DNA of 64,000 nucleotides from Rhizophagus clarus (taxonomy: Eukaryota > Glomeromycota > Glomeromycetes > Glomerales > Glomeraceae): positions 1,984,001-2,048,000 of the forward strand of contig BLAL01000162.1 in assembly GCA_015698045.1 (NCBI GenBank), in the 5' to 3' direction. Of the stretch, positions 23,865 to 36,200 are shown one piece after another. Below the pieces are notes generated by a model, which saw only the letters and a list, made by a program, of their open reading frames with translations, made no database searches and was not told the DNA's origin. Position numbers and translations under genes: made by a program. Every line of letters begins with the position of its first letter. Position 1 is the stretch's first letter.

Positions 23865-24352
23865 ATGTCACTTTCTTTTATAAGAACTTCTCGTACGGCA
23901 AGAAAGTTGCATGTGCGGCTAGGACAAGTTCAACTAAGAAGAGCAAGTGGTCATGAACCACAGTATAATGAACCTGGCGGCTATCTATTTGGTGAAAAAG
24001 TATGAATTGATACCGTATTTTCCTCCGTAAATTTAATAATACTCAATTTTTTTATTCGTTAGCCTTTACCACCAGGACAAAAACGCGTGAAAGAGGATTG
24101 GGAGAATATATGGATGTACGGTATGAGCGGAAGTTTACTATTGGGAGCCATCATCGCTATTTATAAACCCGATACAAGGCAATAGCATTTCTTCGATTTG
24201 TTTTTTCGGTTAAGGTATATTTTTTTGGTTAACAATTATTAATTTGATTTTTAATTGATACTTATAGTATACAATCATGGGCTACAAGAGAAGCTAAAAA
24301 ACGTTTAGAAGAACGTGGCGAGGATTTATCGTATCCGCAACAAAAAAGCTAA
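23865..24352 (+). CDS. NADH:ubiquinone oxidoreductase ESSS (NDUFB11-type) subunit
   Basis: The product is an accessory single-span subunit of the complex I membrane arm in the mitochondrial inner membrane. Three exons (23865-23999, 24063-24178, 24268-24352) give 111 aa. An N-terminal Arg/Ser-rich presequence (MSLSFIRTSRTARKLHVRLG) precedes the family core: GGYLFGEKPLPPGQKRVKED, WENIWMYGMSGSLLLGAIIA and the exon-joined YKPDTSIQSWATREAKKRLE. The second intron must start with GC (AG then GCAATA); without it the frame stops two codons on, and with it the conserved DTSIQSWA is restored. It therefore appears to be a GC-AG intron. Confidence 0.92.
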
Positions 24353-24517
24353 ATGAAAATTCCAAATAATAATTTCACTACAATTTTAACCTTATAGTAA
24401 TTGTCGTTAAGCTAATTATTTTATTCTATTACGAATAAAACAATTCGAATTTATTTTTATCATCAAAAAAAAAAAAAAAAATATGATGAAAATGGGTGTA
24501 TATATTTACATATAAAA

Positions 24518-25374
24518 TCAAGAGATTTTTGCGTTCGACAAATCAAGTTCAGGATGCTGTGCTTGGAATTTCTTCAGGATCTCTTCCTTTTTTAATTCAT
24601 CTGATGTCTTTTTACCCATCTGTTTTTGACGTTGATCAAACTAAAAAAAAAAATTTTTTTTTTAATAAACGCAGTTGTTAATTTCCAATCTACAAAATAT
24701 ATAAATTCAGAATACCATCATCTTCTCCACCATTGCACGAGTTTCACCATCCAAATCACTTAATTTAGAATTTTCAGGCTGAATCTTCGTTGTGTCAATA
24801 GCAGGATGGGTGGTAATAACATTTTTCCACCATTCCACGTTATTAACCTTTTCCAAATGAATATAAATTTCTTTTTGATCCTCTACCATAGAATTTGATT
24901 TTAGTTTCATAATTAAATATTTAATTTATCTGTCTAAAATATAAAATTTACCAAGCGTCCAAGTACAGTCATCAACTTTAATTTCTTTACATAGTTCGCC
25001 CTACGAAATAATCTCAAGTTCTTGTTACAAAATTATCATAAAATCAAATGCTCCGACAAATCAATACCTCAATGATTGGCGTATTATTTTTCAATCCAAC
25101 GGTCAAATGTTTTTTTTTAATAACAACATTCAAATCCTTAGCCCGTGTTCCTTTTGTTACGGGGACAGTTACATCAACATCCTGTAAAGTTTGTTTCCAC
25201 TTATATGGCAAAGCTAAATTCAATAGTTAGTTTAGAATTAAATCCTGTGGAAAGTGAAAATTATTCTCCGATATACCTACCAGCTTGTTCAGCAGCTTCT
25301 TTTTCTCTTGCTATTCTATCATGTTCAGCTTGTTCTTCAGGAGTCATATCATCATAATTTTTATTGTCTGCCAT
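24518..25374 (-). CDS. nudC: Nuclear movement protein NudC
   Basis: NudC is a CS-domain co-chaperone of the dynein/LIS1 pathway that governs nuclear migration in hyphae. The start is [20 protein letters not shown] at 25374. Five exons encode an acidic, charged N-terminus (REKEAAEQA), then the p23-like CS domain ([60 protein letters not shown]). The conserved C-terminal signature is [20 protein letters not shown] then [19 protein letters not shown] and [16 protein letters not shown]. Length is about 190 aa as in other fungi. Its promoter is unusual, because a 3.3-kb composite transposon begins 113 bp upstream of the ATG. It converges on the ESSS gene. Confidence 0.95.
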
Positions 25375-25487
25375 TTCGTTTCTTGTTAATAAATGAAATT
25401 ATTTTTACAAGCAAAAGTCGAATATTTTTAACGTGCATAAGTTGCATGTGACCTTAGTGTCATAAAATAATGTGCAACCAAATCAGG

Positions 25488-25699
25488 GGGATGTCTAAAG
25501 CGGGGGCAAATCACGTGATAATAGTAAAATATTTGTCACCCGTGTCACACCCTCTACTCTTTCATTTTTATTAAGTATTCTGAAATTTTTCAGTTAATAA
25601 AATCCCACCACTATTTGTCACATACGCAATTTCTTAATGCCGTAATGCGGGCCAAAAATCTGTATAAATCGGGCGACTTACCCCCGCTTTAGACGACCC
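25488..25699. mobile_element. MITE A, 212 bp, immediately upstream of nudC
   Basis: The ends are inverted repeats: GGGATGTCTAAAGCGGGGG on the left and, inward from the right, GGGTCGTCTAAAGCGGGGG. A 10-bp direct repeat CCAAATCAGG precedes it at 25478-25487. The matching copy is not at 25700 but at 28831-28840, after element B, because B inserted at A's right tip and duplicated A's last 8 bp (GACGACCC). A 9-10-bp duplication and ends starting GGG suggest a Mutator-like MITE, which is inference. It contains TCACGTGA at 25511-25518. Confidence 0.82.
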
Positions 25700-28600
25700 T
25701 AGGGAGGACCCCGGATAATTATAATAGAGGTCACATCCGCAGTACTAATTAAAAATCCAATGGAATATACATAAATTTTGCCATATAAATATACATTTTT
25801 ATCATATGACCTTCTATTGTACTATAAATATCCACTTTTATCATATGACCTCATAGTAAATTTTAACGAAAAAAAAAGATTTTGTATTAAAAATATGGAT
25901 TAACTGGATTATATTATTTTTAAACTGAAACTAGCCAGAATTTCTCTATTAGATTTAATTTTATAATTTATAATTTTATAATTTTATAACTGCTATAATC
26001 TCTGCAGAATATGCATTACTTGTATTACTTTCAAAATTATTTTAATAAAAGACCAAATAATTTTTTTAAAAAGATTATATTTATGATTTACTATATAAAG
26101 TAATCCTTTGCTAATATTTAATTCTTTTTACATCACATTACTTCAGTTCTTTTATTGTTAGAATTCTTAAATAAAAGAATAATTGCTATAAAGACCTGCT
26201 TTTTAATAAAAATTACATCCCTAATACACATGCATTTTATAAAAATGAAAATAAAAGGCATTAGTTATATTCTTAAACCAAATTGTTAAGAAAAACATCT
26301 CTCTTTTCAAATTTAAGCCAGAAAATTTGAATCAAATCCTACAAAATAGACAAAAAAAAACATTAGTAATATTCTCAAACAAAATTATTAAAGAACATCT
26401 TTCTCTTTATCACCCATTAAAGAAATTGCCCCCTTTAAATTTTACCTATTATTCTCTTTTCAAATTTATTTTCAAGTCAAAAAATCCCAATTTGTTTCTA
26501 CAAAAATAAATAAAACAAAAAGAACATCAATAACGTTCTTAAAATAAAAAAAAATAATAAGTTTAGTAGCTTACTCATTTCTATAGTTCAAGAAAATGAA
26601 AATCAAAATTTACCTAAAATAATTTGCAAATCTGCAATTACATAACTCTGTATTCTATAATACTAACATTTTAACATATTTTGGCAATTTAAACCTGATG
26701 GCAAAACTAAATTTCAATCCAAACATATTTTAGCATATGCTGTATATTATTTTGTAATGCTATAATAAAAAGCTACAAACTCCTGGAAAAAAAAGCAATT
26801 AGCTATTTCTTGCTTAAACAATTTAATATGTAAAAAAAATAGAAAAATATCTTAAATTAGCATTAAATTTTTGATCTAGAAAAAAAATCAATGTACAATA
26901 TCCATATTAATTTACAGCATTATAGTATGGCATTACAGCATTATAGTCAAAATATACACTTTATAATAAAGCATTACATATGACCTTAAATATTTATCCA
27001 AAATTATATACTTTTTTTACTATGACCTAATTTAGTGAAACTTTATTTTTGCATGTAACCTTTACTCAAAATACCCGTTTTTTCATATGACCTTCCTGTT
27101 AAAAATGCAAAAAAATATACGTTTTTTGCATATGACCTTTATTATAATTAACCGGGGTCCTCCCTAGGGTGTCCAGGATGGGTTGATCACCAAAATCGTG
27201 ATCGCGATAAAATAATTAAGATAACATGTGATCATAATTTCAATAATTAGAATTATGATAAAGTTAGTTTTGGTTGAAGTTACCCTAACTCCGGCCAACT
27301 CACGATTTTTCGTGATTTCACGATTTTCACACCACGATTTTAGGGTCATCGCGACAACCCATTCTGGAAACCCTAGACAGGACCCCGGTTAATTATAATA
27401 AAGGTCATATGCAAAAAACGTATATTTTTTTGCATTTTTAACGGGAAGGTCATATGAAAAAATGGGTATTTTGAGTAAAGGTTACATGCAAAAATAGAGT
27501 ATCACTAAATTAGGTCACAGTAAAAAATGTATATAATTTTGGATAAATATTTAAGGTCATATGTAATGCTTTATTATAAAGTGTATATTTTGACTATAAT
27601 GCTGTAATGCCATACTATAATGCCGTAAATTAATATGGATATCGTACATTGATTTTTTTTCTAGATCAAAAATTTAATGCTAATTTAAGATATTTTTCTA
27701 TTTTTTTACATATTAAATTGTTTAAGCAAGAAATAGCTAATTGCTTTTTTTTCCAGGAGTTTGTAGCTTTTTATTACACATTACAAAATAATATACAGCA
27801 TACGCTAAAATATGTTTGGATTGAAATTTAGTTTTGCCATCAGGTTTAAATTGCCAAAATATGTTGAAATGTTAGTATTACAGAATACAGAGTTATGTAA
27901 TTGCAGATTTGCAAATTATTTTAGGTAAATTTTGATTTTCATTTTCTTGAACTATGGAAATGAGTAAGCTACTAGACTTATTATTTTTTTTTACTTTAAG
28001 AACGTTATTGATGTTCTTTTTGTTTTATTTATTTTTGTAGAAACAAATTGGGATCTTTTGACTTGGAAATAAATTCGAAAAGAGAATAATAGGTAAAATT
28101 TAAAGGTGGCAATTTCTTTAATGGGTGATAAAGAGAAAGAAGTTCTTTAATAATTTTGTTTGAGAACATTACTAACGTTCTTTTTTGTCTATTTTGTAGG
28201 ATTTGATTCAAATTTTCTGGTTTAAATTTGAAAAGAGAGATGTTTTCTTAACAATTTGGTTTAAGAATGTAACTAATGCCTTTTATTTTCATTTTTATAA
28301 AATGCATGCGTACTAGGGATGTAATCTTTATTAAAAGGCAGGTCTTTATAGCTTTTATTCTTTTATTTAAGAATTCTAACAATAAAAGAACTGAAGTAAT
28401 GTGATGTAAAAAGAATTAAATATTAGCAAAGGATTACTTTATGTAGTAAATCATAAATATAATCTTTTTAAAAAAATTATTTGGTCTTTTATTAAAATAA
28501 TTTTGAAAGTAATACAAGTAATGCATATTCTGCAGAGATTATAGCAGTTATAAAATTATAAAATTCAATCTAATAGAGAAATTCTGGCTAGTTTCAGTTT

Positions 28601-28822
28601 AAAAATAATATAATCCGGTTAATCCATATTTTTAATACAAAATCTTTTTTTTTCGTTAAAATTTACTATGAGGTCATATGATAAAAGTGGATATTTATAG
28701 TACAATAGAAGGTCATATGATAAAAATGTATATTTATATGGCAAAATTTATGTATATTCCATTGGATTTTTAATTAGTACTGCGGATGTGACCTCTATTA
28801 TAATTATCCGGGGTCCTCCCTA
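25700..28822. mobile_element. Composite hAT-type element B: two inverted 1.45-kb copies
   Basis: The outer ends are TAGGGAGGACCCCGG inverted repeats flanked by perfect 8-bp duplications GACGACCC at 25692-25699 and 28823-28830. This fits hAT (8-bp duplication, ends starting TAGGG). Inside, 25700-27166 (B1) and 27374-28822 (B2) are near-identical copies in opposite orientation, each ending in the same inverted repeat (inner B2 end TAGACAGGACCCCGG). They form a palindrome of about 3.1 kb with a 207-bp centre. Only the outermost ends carry the duplication, so the pair appears to have moved as one unit. Matching 60-residue ORFs at 26327 (+) and 28029 (-) are repeat copies, not a gene. No transposase is present. 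Confidence 0.88.
27167..27373. mobile_element. Element C at the centre of the palindrome
   Basis: The 207-bp segment has inverted ends: GGGTGTCCAGGATGGGTTG on the left and, inward from the right, GGGTTTCCAGAATGGGTTG. Internally it repeats CACGATTTT/AAAATCGTG and GATCGCGAT-like motifs on both strands. I found no clear duplication of flanking bases. It may be an independent MITE or simply the loop of element B. Confidence 0.6.
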
Positions 28823-28840
28823 GACGACCCCCAAATCAGG

Positions 28841-29369
28841 CATGTGATCTACTGACGCGTATGAAACGGCAAGCATTTTTTTTTTTATTAGTGTGAATAG
28901 GAAATAAGTAGCGTGTCCGGGAATTCTTTTCGCTTTTGCCATTCAAAACTTTTCGTTGAGCTATCAGGGGACTCTTCTCGCTCGCCTGTGTTCAAGTCTT
29001 TTTGTCGACCTGATAGGATGAGAAATTTGTTAGAGGATAAATTGTAAATGTAGGTCAGTTTAGAACTAATTCTTAATCTTTAATTTACAGGGTGTTGACC
29101 AAAAACTCAAAACCCAAAAATTTTAGGTAATGGAACTATCTATGCGAGACAATTTACGGCGGAACGATTAATGGAACTAATAATGTTCGTTTCAAAAAAA
29201 AAGAGAACGGAAAAGGCACAAGTGAACATTTTTTTTTTTCTAGCTAGTATTGAAACCCAGCAGAACTGACCATTTTGTATTATTATACTTAGGGCGACCA
29301 CGAAGAACAGACAAAACGAAACAGATAAGAATTGAAGGATGTTCTCCTTCGTGATGTCATCCTCTTCCT
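28841..29369. other. Displaced upstream DNA of nudC (no gene seen)
   Basis: This less A/T-biased stretch continues directly from the pre-insertion site of the composite transposon. Before the insertion it would have lain just upstream of nudC. It starts with CATGTGATC and includes GCGTGTCCGGGAATTC and a CTTCTCGCTCGCCTGTG segment. It may be the ancestral promoter of nudC or the 5' region of the decayed gene that follows. Confidence 0.45.
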
Positions 29370-30500
29370 CAACATGAGCACATACTCCCGAACGATACCC
29401 TGAACAAATCCTTTAATCAGGATGACCATGATACAGACGGAGATGATGAATTCAATGCAAATTTAACTGTAGTCGGTGAAAAAAACACTGATTGGATTAT
29501 TAATGGAATCAATCAGAGAAAAATTGTTAAATATCAGCTTGATGTAAATCCACTCAGAGTATTACGATTTACAACATTATTTTTTCAGTTTAAATGAAGA
29601 TGGTTTCCTAGGAACATTAGACAAAGGTATTGTTACGCAGATGCGTAAGGAAGTAAGGAGACCGGAAATAGACACAAATACCGAGAAATTAAGTTATTTC
29701 TGAAAAGCATTATTAATCGCGATATTAAGAAAATCTTCATTTGAAAAGGAGTTTGGGTTACGTTTTGCAAACCATATGCAAGTATATTTATTCGACTATC
29801 TTATTCATCAGAATAACTTAATGAAACTAACCTTATATAGGGTAGAATTAATTGATGATGTGAATTTGTTTAATGATTCTATGTCTGAGGGAGCTTATAT
29901 TGTAAACGTTTTAGCACCCATTCTTGCTTGTTTCTTTAACAAAAAGAAAAAAGATTATGGAGACACTCAAGACATGCGCACGAGATGTAATTCCAGTAAA
30001 AAAGATGACAAACGCCGATCTTCAGAAAAAAAGATTAAGACAATTATTTTTATGAGAGAAGAAGATAGAAAGTTCTCAGTAACCGAAGTCAGTGGGCTCC
30101 ACTGAAAAATGATTGGACACACTTCATGAGTGATCGTATGAAGATCATGAAGATGGTGAAAACTAATGAATCCATTCGCCAAACTCAATCCAAAGTTGCT
30201 GTAAACTGATAAAAACACTGTAAATACAAAACTGAGATGATATAAGAATGAGCTATTGAAAAGTATATATGTAGATGGGAAATTTGTAGGCGCAACACTA
30301 ACTTTTTATATCTACTGCACTGTATGTGATTCATTTGTATTCCTCTATAGTAGGGGGTGAAGGGGAAGTGACAAGTATGCGGATGATCGCTTGAGTAAAT
30401 GCATAAAGAAAGAAAAATCGAATCTTCTGTATTCTTTCACAGACATACTTTCTAATAAACTAATTTTTTGGTTAGATTTATGTTACAGAATGGATAATTA
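29370..30500 (+). pseudogene. Decayed gene of unrecognised (possibly lineage-specific) family
   Basis: Coding-like peptide blocks run along the plus strand but are broken by stops and shifts. Examples are DDEFNANLTVVGEKNTDW with IINGINQRKIVKYQLDVNPL (about 29438-29560), then an open frame 29776-30102 with MSEGAYIVNVLAPILACFFN, KKKDYGDTQDMRTRC and TIIFMREEDRKFSVTEVSG, then SIYVDGKFVGATLTFYI near 30265. The order (acidic start, YGD plus Arg/Lys patch, then EVSG) resembles large families of uncharacterised proteins I associate with Rhizophagus. I cannot confirm that, and I assign no function. Confidence 0.5.
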
Positions 30501-31431
30501 GATTATTTTTTCACCATTTAATGAACTAGATGATGCCAAAATAGATCCCAACATATTATTTTCTTGGACTTATTTTACAAATTTCGTTACTTATAATAAA
30601 AATATGCCATTAATGAACTAACTGATACAGACTTACATAATTAATATGCTATTTAATATGCTAACCACACACAGATTCATTTCCTGATATACTAATTTTC
30701 ATTATATTTAATAAATCTACCAAAAAAAAATTCTAGTATAGTAAAAAATTTTGGGCAAACAGAGACACCATGTCTTTCATCTCAAGCTCATAATGATTAT
30801 TTTCAACCAGGCTGTTTTAAATTTATTTTAGCGGTTTAAATGCTTTTATCGAGAAATTCTTATAATTTTGAAAGCATAATACTTTTGTAGGCTTTATTTT
30901 ATTATTTAACATTGTAGTATAACCAAAATGAAATCCTTGGCAATATGCAAATAATACATGATAAAAGCTAATCATTAATTTGATAATATTTTATTTTTTA
31001 ATGGTTTCTTTATGTTCGACTAATTGATATAGCTGCATTATTTTGGATGAGCTTGAATTATTTTTATTAAACCATCTCAAACTATTTTTCAATCAAGCGA
31101 TTTTTTAAGATTTTATATATGAACATATAAAATCGTTATAGTGTATTAAACTTATAAATTCGATATAACGATTTTTGTTGTTAACTGGAGGATTCGTTAT
31201 ATCGAGTTCTGGCTGAATTACTTTAAGAATTGTAAATCAATAATATTTTAGAAGAAAATTTTGATATAAAAAAAATCCATATTATTTTTTTTTTTATATG
31301 ATTCAATTAAATAATCAATAACGACTAAGTTGATAACTTGGTCAGTTTTTTTTAATAAATAGTAAAAAATAATATAACAAAATTGTGATAATTCTAGTTA
31401 TGTTTTATACCTTCTAAATAAATAAGATAAA
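30501..31431. other. AT-rich spacer with a possible MITE end
   Basis: No gene is visible. Near 31170-31218 the sequence CGATATAACGATTTTTGTTG and, further right, TTCGTTATATCGAGTTCTGG resembles the pogo-type MITE ends seen at 2818 and 12726. I could not define both termini. Confidence 0.45.
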
Positions 31432-32927
31432 TCACAATGATAAAAATTCATCTTTTCGTTTGTAAAACTCGGTAAACCGTAACACAGCATATTCCATATA
31501 ATTAAAATCAATATCGGAAAGCTGGGCTTGAATCTATTTAAAAAAGAAAGAAAGAACTTAGTAATTGAATCATAAAAAAACACATAAATAAATAAAATTC
31601 TTGAATATTACCAAACCCCAAAGTCCCCAATAAAAATGGGAAGCTAATGCAAATTTATTGACCTCTCGATACAGTGTAGAAATTTCTTCTTCAGTAGCAT
31701 CGTGAGCTATAAAAAAAGTAAGTTAATATTCTGTTACTGAAGGTTTTAATAAACAAACTTGAACTTATATTCACCGGGATTAAGTTTATTAAGATAGTGC
31801 CTCAGCCATTGCCTTTGAAACTTCTTACTAGGATACAAATTATAATCACAATCAAATCCAGCAAATTCACAAAAATGATTTCCGATATCAAATCCTCGGT
31901 AGCTATAACATGCATATTCATAATCAATGAATGAAACCTTTTCTTCAGATTCATCATAAATAATGTTGCCATAAAGGAGGTCATTATGACAAAATGTAAC
32001 GGGGGAATTAACTTTTACCAATTCTTGTTCCAAGATAATTAACTAAATAAAAATATTCGTTTTATTTAATAATTCATATAAGTAAAGTTATATTCTGGTA
32101 TCATTACCTCTTGATTAAGCTTTTCTATACTAAAATTTCTTAGGAATTTTTCGTCGTTGTTATAAGACTTTACTATAAAAAAACATATAAATAATTAATA
32201 ATATATATTTTATTAGTAATGTATTGAGTAAAATTATTACCTTCTTTAAGCCATTTCTTTAAAGTAATAAATAAATTCGGCATTTTTTCTCCCGCAATAT
32301 TCGTGCCATGCCAAATAGCCAAATTTTTGGCTATTAATGAAGATTTGTACGGATCACTTAAATCAGCAACAGAAAGAACTTTTCCATTTATAAAACCGTA
32401 AACGATTCCATTATCAAAGCGTCCATAAAGAGGCGGCGATAATCCTAAACCCGATAACGCAACTATATTCTAAATTTAGGTAAAATCCAATTAGACTTTA
32501 GGAATTGCTTTAAATAATACGCTCAAATTTAATGTCTTACATATATTTCTTGTTTTCTATCTATTAAAATTTCCGATTTATTACCATAGGTTCGAATTAA
32601 TATAGAAAAATTGAGAGGTCTATTTGTACACTTGATAACTAGGTTATTTTTAATGAGATTAAGGTTCTTTAAGTTGTTTGTAATCTATAATAACAAGTTT
32701 TATTAGTAAAATGCTAGAAATTTACGTTTATTAGTGATTCCATCTTTACATTGCTCTAGCTCCAGGTCCTCTTTTTTCCAGGCAGAAAACAAATTCAAAG
32801 TAACATCTAGGGCACATTCAAAGAGGTTTGACGGAACTACGAAATAATTGATAGTTTTTACGTTACTTTGTATGTATGTTTCGATTTGTTCCAAAGAACC
32901 AACATCAAATGCCTCGTTACTCAACAT
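31432..32927 (-). CDS. EKI1: Ethanolamine kinase
   Basis: The product catalyses the first step of the CDP-ethanolamine (Kennedy) pathway, ATP plus ethanolamine to phosphoethanolamine. About eight exons run from MLSNEAFDVGSLEQIETYIQ (32927) to a stop at 31432. Visible segments are a nucleotide-binding N-lobe (RTYGNKSEILIDRKQEIY), GLSPPLYGRFDNGIVYGFIN, the Brenner catalytic motif (FCHNDLLYGNIIYDESEEKV) and the choline/ethanolamine kinase motif (FIDYEYACYSYRGFDIGNHF, then CEFAGFDCDYNLYP). The sequence ends with HFYWGLWGLIQAQLSDIDFN. CHNDLL plus NHF.EFAG fits ethanolamine kinase better than choline kinase. Length is roughly 370 aa, as expected. The plus-strand ORF at 32868-33071 overlapping its start is antisense chance. 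Confidence 0.92.
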
Positions 32928-33260
32928 ATTAAAAACGAAATAGATGAGATAGAAGAATTGGCAGACGAGATTTCTCGAGCTGAATTAGGCAATCTATGCA
33001 CTCGTGACATCACCAGGGCTTTTTTTACAAACAATGAAATCATAACATCAATCACTACTGATGATATTTGATGATCTTCATATCATCAGTATTTTATAAT
33101 ATATGGTTGGACGATCAGTTTTTTTATTTATTATACTAATTAAAGTTACTTGATCATCTGCCAATCAAGGTTTTATTAATGATTAATATGATTAATACGT
33201 ATGATAGGAAACGGAAATTACTATATATGTATGTGTATACTTTAATACTATGAAATCAAA

Positions 33261-36200
33261 TTACGTGTTGTTCCTAATCCCATTTATAATAGTTTTCAAT
33301 ACTCTAGTATGTCTTTTCTCTTTTTCATGTTCGGTCTGATTATCTAATGCTCTATCACCCACATCATCATCAATTTTTTTAAATGTAGACTTCAACATAA
33401 ATACGAAATCACACTGCGTTGAAATCGCTACATTGGAACCGTTAGTAGTTAGAGTATCGTGCAAGTGTGAAGTTTGTTCGAATTTAGCAGCAATAACTTC
33501 CGCACGATCTATGATTTCTCGCGGAACTCCTGCCATATTAGCCACATTCATACCGTAAGATTTGGGACATACCCCAGGTACTAACTTGTAAAGAAAAGTA
33601 ACCTCTTTTTTGTGTTGGTCAACTTGACAGCTCATATGCTTAAGAGCGACATTAGGATTCTTGTCAAATTCTTGCGTTAACATGCCATAATGAGTAGAAA
33701 ACAGCCCCAAACAACCGATGTGCGTTGCTAAATAGTGCAAAACGGAATAGGCAATAGCATACCCATCAAAAGTTGAAGTGCCGCGCCCTAATTCATCGAG
33801 AATTACCATAGACCTTGGTGTCGCTTCATGTAAAATCTTCGACGTCTCGTTTAATTCTACCATGAAAGTGCTTTGCCCCGCTAGGATGTTATCATTTGCG
33901 CCAATGCGTGTATAGATTCTATCGAAAGGTGTCAAGCGACATTTTTTTGCAGGCACGTAACAACCTAACTGTGCCATAATAATTGCCACACAATTCTGTA
34001 ATAGAGATGACATTATATATTATTCTATTCTTAGATATATATGTAAACTTGCTCGAGTAAATTATAAAGCTTCGAACCTGACGCAAGAAAGTAGATTTTC
34101 CACCCATATTAGGACCGGTCAATAAGATAATATTTTGTTTATCCCCTCCCAAATATGTATCATTGGGTATAAAATCTGTTGCAATGCTATTTTGTAGATC
34201 GAATAAGCACTTATTAAACATTTAGAAGCACTCATTAGCCACATAACATACCTAGGCGTAACGCAAGGGTGTCTTAGTTCTTCAAATTCCAAAACACTTG
34301 GTCCATCTTGCACGAATTGAGGTCGACACGATGGTTCTGTAAAATAACAAATAATTTGTTCATCATTCATAAAGTTCTTATAATCAATAATATCTACCTA
34401 CCTCCCAATGCCTTTGAACTAGCAGCCAAGCTGAGCAAACAATCTATCTCAGAAATGATTTTAACCGCGGTTAACGTCTTCTGATAGTGAACATCAAACT
34501 TTTCATAAAATCTTCCTTGTAGAGATTTCAAAATGTTAGATTTAGTCTCAAGTGACTCTTGAAGATCCCTTATAAGTTTTTGGAGAGTAGAGTTCCAATA
34601 ACGATTAACTCTCTGAGTACGCGACAATTTCTTCCAATCATCTGGGACCTTTATATTATTTGGAACTTCAAGCTGATAAATTTCTTTTCCAATATCTTTA
34701 TATACAATCTTATTAGACCTAAAAAAACACAAGTCAGATATTGCCATGTTTACAACATTTGAATTCGATTATAAAAAGTTTTAGCGTACTTCAATAATTT
34801 TTGCATCTCCTTTAAATAATCATCTAGTTGTTTCTCAACCGAGCAAAGTTTTTGGTTAATTGCGTCATAATCCTGTTCGATTCCAGGATAAGGTAATAAT
34901 TTCCCTGTTTAATGCACATATGTGAAATTATTATATATAATTACTTGTTTCTACAAACGATAGTCGAGAAAAAAAATTACCCTCTTTTTCAACTTGATCG
35001 TAATCGAAAGCTTCCTTAAAATATAACAAAACGGGAGATAGATCCGGCACGTTTTCAATTAATTTAAGTAATTTACCCGAATAAAATTGTTTTGCATATC
35101 CTTTAAATTTAGCTACTACAGCCTATTATTTTAAAATAAGATAAAAATTACAACAAAGATATTTACATAACCATAATATAATAAAAGATGTTACCAACCA
35201 TTAGCTTTTCGAATGAAGTTAATACGAGTAAAAATTCTTTTACTCTGCATGTTCCTGCATGAATCCGACTGATTAATCTTTCCAGATCTGGAAAATGTAA
35301 AAATGTTTCGTCAAATAATTCTCGAAAACCAGGATGCTTATTCAGTTCTTCAATGGCATCAAATCGTTCATTAATGTCTTCTACATTTCGAAGCGGATGA
35401 CATAACCATTGTTTAAAGGTTCGCTTCCCTTTTTAAATAAATGATATAATGTTATAAGATACGGATGTTAATTTAAATAACTGATACTGCTCAAAGACTA
35501 TTGTTTACCAAACGGTGTAATGCAATGATTTAACAATTTAAATACGGTTCCTTGATCGCTTCCATCTAAGTTATTCTCGAAAATTTCAAGATTCGCCAAG
35601 GTTTGGCCGTCGAGGATTAGTGAAGTGCTATGACAAATAGGGTCATATATTCTGAAATTTCGTAATGATACTAGTTCCTCATCAAGTTTCAACTTTTTAT
35701 TTTTACACGACAGAATAGTTAAGTTAAAAACATAGCACTTTAATAAAAAAGTATATTAAATATTAAGTAATAAACTTACCGAACGTAAATACCAAATTAG
35801 TCCTATAAGGATGCGTTAAAAGAAATTTTTAATAAAAAATAATTATAATAAAAAGGCTTTTCAAATAATACTTACCGCCTAGAGCGGATAGCATTAAAGG
35901 CTTGTTCTGGGATAATTTAATAGCTTCAGGCCAAGTATCTATTTCCATAAGCAATATTTTGATTAATTAAATAGTATTACGATTTACTTAATGCAAACTT
36001 AAAGAATACCTGGCTTATATTCATTATCACTATCTTCCGTTGACTCATCATCTTGATCAGATGAACTCTTTGGTTTATTGGAAAAATATCGAGAAAACCT
36101 AATCTCATCCCAAGTTGCATTAGCATCCCAAAATTCTCTTTCAGGTATAAGCCCGGTCCATATTGGGCAATTAATGCATGTTTTTAAAATGCGCTGCGAA

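Noticed and set aside
26327-28211. Matching 60-residue ORFs MNQILQNRQK... on opposite strands as a conserved small gene
   Set aside because: They are the same repeat in the two arms of element B. The changes between them are mostly amino-acid altering, which shows no protein-level constraint.
32868-33071. Plus-strand ORF with NEIDEIEELADEISRAELGN as a gene
   Set aside because: It overlaps the ethanolamine kinase start in antisense and has no upstream context or recognisable family; probably chance.
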